Positions 42,742-45,916 of a stretch of DNA of 45,916 nt are shown one piece after another (the stretch's first letter is position 1; every line of letters begins with the position of its first letter). The position numbers were made by a program, and so were the translations under genes. This stretch comes from Pseudomonadota bacterium (GTDB taxonomy: Bacteria > Desulfobacterota > QYQD01). Below the pieces are notes generated by a model. That model did no database searches, was not told the DNA's origin, and saw only the letters and a list, made by a program, of their open reading frames with translations. The DNA lies in assembly GCA_011046395.1 (NCBI GenBank), contig DSAQ01000053.1:1-45916 (forward strand), given 5' to 3'.

Positions 42742-43599
42742 ATGACTATGGAATCTCTCTTCGCCACAATCTACAGCCTTATGGACACCGCCCTCCCCTT
42801 CGCCTGGGCCGCTTCCCTCTTTATGAAAAGGGCCTTTCTGGAAATCATGCTCATAACCCCGCTCTGCGCCATCGTCGGCATACAGGTGGTGAATTACCGC
42901 ATGGCCTTTTTCAGTGATGCCATCTCTCATTCGGCCTTTGCCGGTATCGCCCTCGGCCTGCTTTTAAACATAAATCCGCTCCTGACCATGGTCGTATTCG
43001 GGGTCCTGGTAGCCCTGGGCATCGCCAAGTTTAAAACCCGGTCCGATCTCCCTATGGACACCATAATCGGCGTCTTTTTTGCCGCCACCATCGCCCTGGG
43101 TATCGCCATAATCAGCGCCCGCAAAGGTCTTTCCCAGACTCTTTCCCCTTTCCTCTTTGGTGACGTCCTCACCATAGCAGAAATGGAGATAGCCATCACT
43201 TTCGCCCTGTTCGCGGTCGTTCTTATCTTCATAGCCCTTAGCTATAACCGCCTCCTACTCACCGGGATCAACGAACCATTGGCGCGCTCACAAGACATCC
43301 CGGTCAAGATCTATAACTACATTTTTGCCATAATCCTGGCCGTGGTGGTAACCGTGGGGATAAGAACTATAGGCATGCTGCTTATCACCGCGCTCCTCAT
43401 TGTCCCCCCGGCCAGCGCCCGAAATGTCAGCCGGAACGTCCGCCAGATGTTCTGGTATTCTCTGGTTTTTGCCTGGGTATCCGGTATCGCCGGGCTGGTA
43501 ATCTCCTTCTACACCGATATAGCCACCGGCGCCTCAATCATCCTCACGGCATCGCTCTGCTTTTTACTCACCTTTATAATCAGCTTGGTAAGAAGATAA
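42742..43599 (+). CDS. znuB: Zinc ABC transporter permease
   Basis: 285 residues with about eight membrane helices, of the ABC-3 family. Family features are FFSDAISHSAFAGIALG (about 55-71), GLSQTLSPFLFGDVL and the late LLITALLIVPPASARN. It forms the zinc channel with ZnuC. There is no clear ribosome-binding site; the start follows the znuC stop closely, so coupling is likely. A second ATG lies 6 bp further in. The order zur-znuA-znuC-znuB is a complete uptake operon. Confidence 0.94.
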   Translation: MTMESLFATIYSLMDTALPFAWAASLFMKRAFLEIMLITPLCAIVGIQVVNYRMAFFSDAISHSAFAGIALGLLLNINPLLTMVVFGVLVALGIAKFKTRSDLPMDTIIGVFFAATIALGIAIISARKGLSQTLSPFLFGDVLTIAEMEIAITFALFAVVLIFIALSYNRLLLTGINEPLARSQDIPVKIYNYIFAIILAVVVTVGIRTIGMLLITALLIVPPASARNVSRNVRQMFWYSLVFAWVSGIAGLVISFYTDIATGASIILTASLCFLLTFIISLVRR

Positions 43600-43748
43600 A
43601 TTACCACAGGCCTGCCCGGGACATCTTCCTGAACTTCATTGACTTTTTAACAGATTTATGGAATCTTACCGCAGGTTGCTGTAACATATTGCGTATTGCG
43701 CCTTTTCGAAGGCATTGTATCGGTTTGACCGAACAAAAAGGGGCGTAC

Positions 43749-45608
43749 ATGATAGACTATTACCACACCTTTCACATCCCGGTCATGGGTACCGGGCACT
43801 CTGTTGACACGCCCATCCGTGTGGCTCCGCTGGGTATCTCTTCCGTTATTTCACTGGTAGATGACATTTTGCTCGAACAAATCCGTAGATACTACAGCGA
43901 AAAATACAATTTACCATACGTCGAAATCCCAAGGCACGAAGAGAATGGCAGGGCAAAAAGGATCACTGCTTACCTCGAAGTCGTCAGGGAAATCGTTCAG
44001 CTTAGAATGGAGGACATCCGGCAACAACCCTTCTTCGCAGACAACGACAAGAGGAAGTATTTTGAGCTGTTACCGGATGAAAGCCCCCTGAAGAAGGATT
44101 ACAGCAGACTTTTCGATATGCAGGCCGGGCCGGGAAGAGATGCGCTGGAAGGGGATCTGACCCGTAGAATGCGCGCCGGCTCTATCGACGTCAATATTAT
44201 GGTCAAACTGGACAACACCTTTGACAGAAACGGCCACCCCCGCGATGATGAATTCAGCGACGCCAAGACAGCCCTTAAAGGCTATGCCGATAGCAGCCTC
44301 AAGTCCGGCATCGTATTTTCCGCCGGAATTAACCAGAGCCTTTACACCTACATGACCCGGTTCCGGGATTTTTACCGGGATGAACGGGGTGAGGTCAAAA
44401 AGAAAATAATCCTCAAGGTGAGCGACTTCCGCTCCGCACTCATCCAGGGGAAGTTTCTGGCGAAAAAGGGATTGGAGGTGCATGAATTCCGCATTGAATC
44501 AGGACTTAATTGCGGAGGGCATGCCTTTCCCACCAACGGAATTTTACTCCCCGGCATTCTCCAGGAATTCAAAGAAAAACGCGGGCAACTGGCCGCAGAA
44601 TTTAAACCGCTGATACTCAGGCACTACCGGGATATGGGCTGGACCTATCCGGAACCGGGCCTGGAAACCGGCCCCCTCATCACCGTTCAGGGGGGCATCG
44701 GCAACCACGGAGAGGTGCGCAGGCTGCAGGAAGACTTCGGTATGGACCTGACCGGATGGGGTACCCCGTTTCTCCTGGTCCCTGAAGCCACCTGCGTGGA
44801 TGCCCCTACCCGTGAGTTATTAAGGCAGGCCGGGGAAAGTGATCTCTACATTAGCGGCGCCTCCCCTCTCGGAATTCCTTTCAACAATGTGCGCAACACC
44901 GGGTCAGAACTGTGGCTGCGCAAGATGGCGGCAGGGGGCAGGCCGGGCTCTCCCTGCGCCAAGGGTTACTTGATATCCAACACCGAATTTACTAAAAGGC
45001 CTATATGTCTTGCCTCCAGACAATTCCAGAAAAATAAGCTGGAAGAGATAAATCAGATGAGGCTTCCGGAAGTCGAGAAAAAGAGGCTGCGTGAGGAGAT
45101 CATGGAAAAGGCCTGTATCTGCGATCATCTGGGAAATGGAGCCCTTATCGCCCTGGGAATCGCCGAGGCCAAAGATGCGCCCCAGTGTATATGCCCCGGC
45201 CCTAACCTTGCCTGGTTTAACAAAATTTACACCTTGCAAGAGATGGTGGATCATATCTACGGGAGGGGCCCGTCCCTGGTTTCATCCCAGCGGCCGCATA
45301 TGTTCGCCAACGAAATCGTGCTGTACGTGGATTACTTCGAAAAACAGGTGGCTCGCAGTCAACACACGCCCAAGGAAATCAAAAACCTGCGGGAATTTAA
45401 GGACAATCTCGAAAAAAGTATGGATTTTTGCCTTGATATTGGGCGAAGGCAGCCCTATCCGGGAGAAAACCTGGCATCCATCCCGTCGGTCGTGGAGCAG
45501 CAGAAAGCCCGTATGAAATCTCTATACGCCGGCTTTGAAAAAAAATGTGCGATTAGAGAGAGGGGGCACGATGAGGCGTGCCCACCGCAGGTCGGAATTT
45601 TACAGTAG
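43749..45608 (+). CDS. Uncharacterised conserved-type protein, putative FMN TIM barrel with two C-x-C motifs
   Basis: 619 residues from ATG 43749, chosen over 43689 because AAGGGG lies about 6 nt upstream and the extra 20 residues look random. I do not recognise a named family. Ordered pieces recall nitronate monooxygenase/FabK/PfaD enzymes: GLNCGGHAFPTNGILLPGI (252-270), then TVQGGIGNHGEV (312-323), then GWGTPFLLVPEAT (336-348), which fit the GGH, GGI and GTxFL..E positions of FMN phosphate binding. The C-terminal part has C403, C420, C456-x-C458 and C480-x-C482, possible Fe-S or zinc ligands. No signal peptide or membrane segment. It starts 150 bp after znuB and may be separate from that operon. 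Function unknown; an oxidoreductase is an inference. Confidence 0.8.
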   Translation: MIDYYHTFHIPVMGTGHSVDTPIRVAPLGISSVISLVDDILLEQIRRYYSEKYNLPYVEIPRHEENGRAKRITAYLEVVREIVQLRMEDIRQQPFFADNDKRKYFELLPDESPLKKDYSRLFDMQAGPGRDALEGDLTRRMRAGSIDVNIMVKLDNTFDRNGHPRDDEFSDAKTALKGYADSSLKSGIVFSAGINQSLYTYMTRFRDFYRDERGEVKKKIILKVSDFRSALIQGKFLAKKGLEVHEFRIESGLNCGGHAFPTNGILLPGILQEFKEKRGQLAAEFKPLILRHYRDMGWTYPEPGLETGPLITVQGGIGNHGEVRRLQEDFGMDLTGWGTPFLLVPEATCVDAPTRELLRQAGESDLYISGASPLGIPFNNVRNTGSELWLRKMAAGGRPGSPCAKGYLISNTEFTKRPICLASRQFQKNKLEEINQMRLPEVEKKRLREEIMEKACICDHLGNGALIALGIAEAKDAPQCICPGPNLAWFNKIYTLQEMVDHIYGRGPSLVSSQRPHMFANEIVLYVDYFEKQVARSQHTPKEIKNLREFKDNLEKSMDFCLDIGRRQPYPGENLASIPSVVEQQKARMKSLYAGFEKKCAIRERGHDEACPPQVGILQ

Positions 45609-45640
45609 GCCGCCATGCTGTTTTGAATTTGCATGGCCGC
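45606..45640. other. Hairpin at the end of the uncharacterised gene
   Basis: GCCATGC and GCATGGC arms with flanking GGCC/GGCC pairing begin in the stop codon. No T-run follows, so it is a weak candidate for termination or another repeat joined to a stop codon. Confidence 0.4.
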
Positions 45641-45916
45641 TACCATTTGTTAAACCGCTAATAACAGTTCAAGCAGCTTAAACCGCTCAAACGGTTGAAA
45701 CCGTCTCTTCTCGGTGTGCTCTGTGGTTAATCTTTTGACAGTACTATTACCATCAAAGGGATATGATTATGTTTCTGTTTAAAAAAATAATCTCTCAACT
45801 TTGATGACCTCGTAAAAAGTCATGCAGCTGTTTTAAGATCAAACTGAGAGCCAAGTGCAAATGAGGTCAGAATATTTTTAAATTGGCCCCAGGTAGTTTC
45901 AGTTTGCTCTTTGAAA
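45641..45916. other. Non-coding end of window with repeat fragments
   Basis: It holds AAACGGTTGAAACCGT (a small palindrome), a GTGCTCTGTGGTTAA piece like the 33393-33502 element, and AACTTTGATGACCTCGTAAA (45797-45823) like 10496-10520 and 15290. No gene is seen. Confidence 0.5.

Overview
The window looks like a chromosomal contig from a Gram-negative, probably deltaproteobacterial (Desulfobacterota-like) organism. The grounds are a Pal lipoprotein and an OmpH/Skp chaperone (so an outer membrane is present), PilB/PilC/PilS-type pilus genes, an FmdE-family protein, RimO, and many short palindromic intergenic repeats of a kind often met in that group. This is inference: no rRNA is present, and I saw no tRNA, integrase, intact insertion sequence or CRISPR array.

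Layout. 1-5029 (minus strand): CBS protein and CPA-type antiporter, FmdE-family protein, rimO and a polytopic membrane protein. 5477-7216: a fused IspH-UbiA isoprenoid enzyme. 7365-8969: a small Cys protein, pal and skp, closed by a clear terminator. 9024-15145 (minus): mgtE, then pilB-pilC-pilS. 15647-19794 (plus): a lipid-remodelling cluster made of a cyclic-nucleotide-binding NTE/patatin protein, an acyl-CoA synthetase and a small conserved protein. 20060-22748: a Cache-like membrane protein, a lipoprotein, a graveyard of gene remnants (YtxH-like, BrnT, PIN), an HNH protein and an ICMT-family protein. 23006-38850 (minus): glgE, treS-pep2, glgB, treZ, treY, malQ, gltX and a small protein, with a GlgM-type glycosyltransferase divergent at 39198. 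40534-43599 (plus): a candidate Zur box, zur, znuA, znuC and znuB. 43749-45608: an uncharacterised 619-residue protein.

How the genes work together. The carbohydrate block encodes a closed alpha-glucan/trehalose cycle. GlgM and TreS-Pep2 supply maltose-1-phosphate, GlgE polymerises it, GlgB branches the glucan, TreY and TreZ turn glucan ends into trehalose, and MalQ recycles short maltodextrins. The zinc block is an autoregulated-looking uptake operon.

The most novel items are the protein at 43749-45608, which I read as a divergent FMN/TIM-barrel protein of the NMO/FabK/PfaD type with two C-x-C motifs, the IspH-UbiA fusion, and the CNB/dead P-loop/patatin protein that mirrors eukaryotic neuropathy target esterase. 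Several families of interspersed palindromic repeats fill most intergenic gaps, sit directly at stop codons, and create false N-terminal extensions on at least two ORFs.
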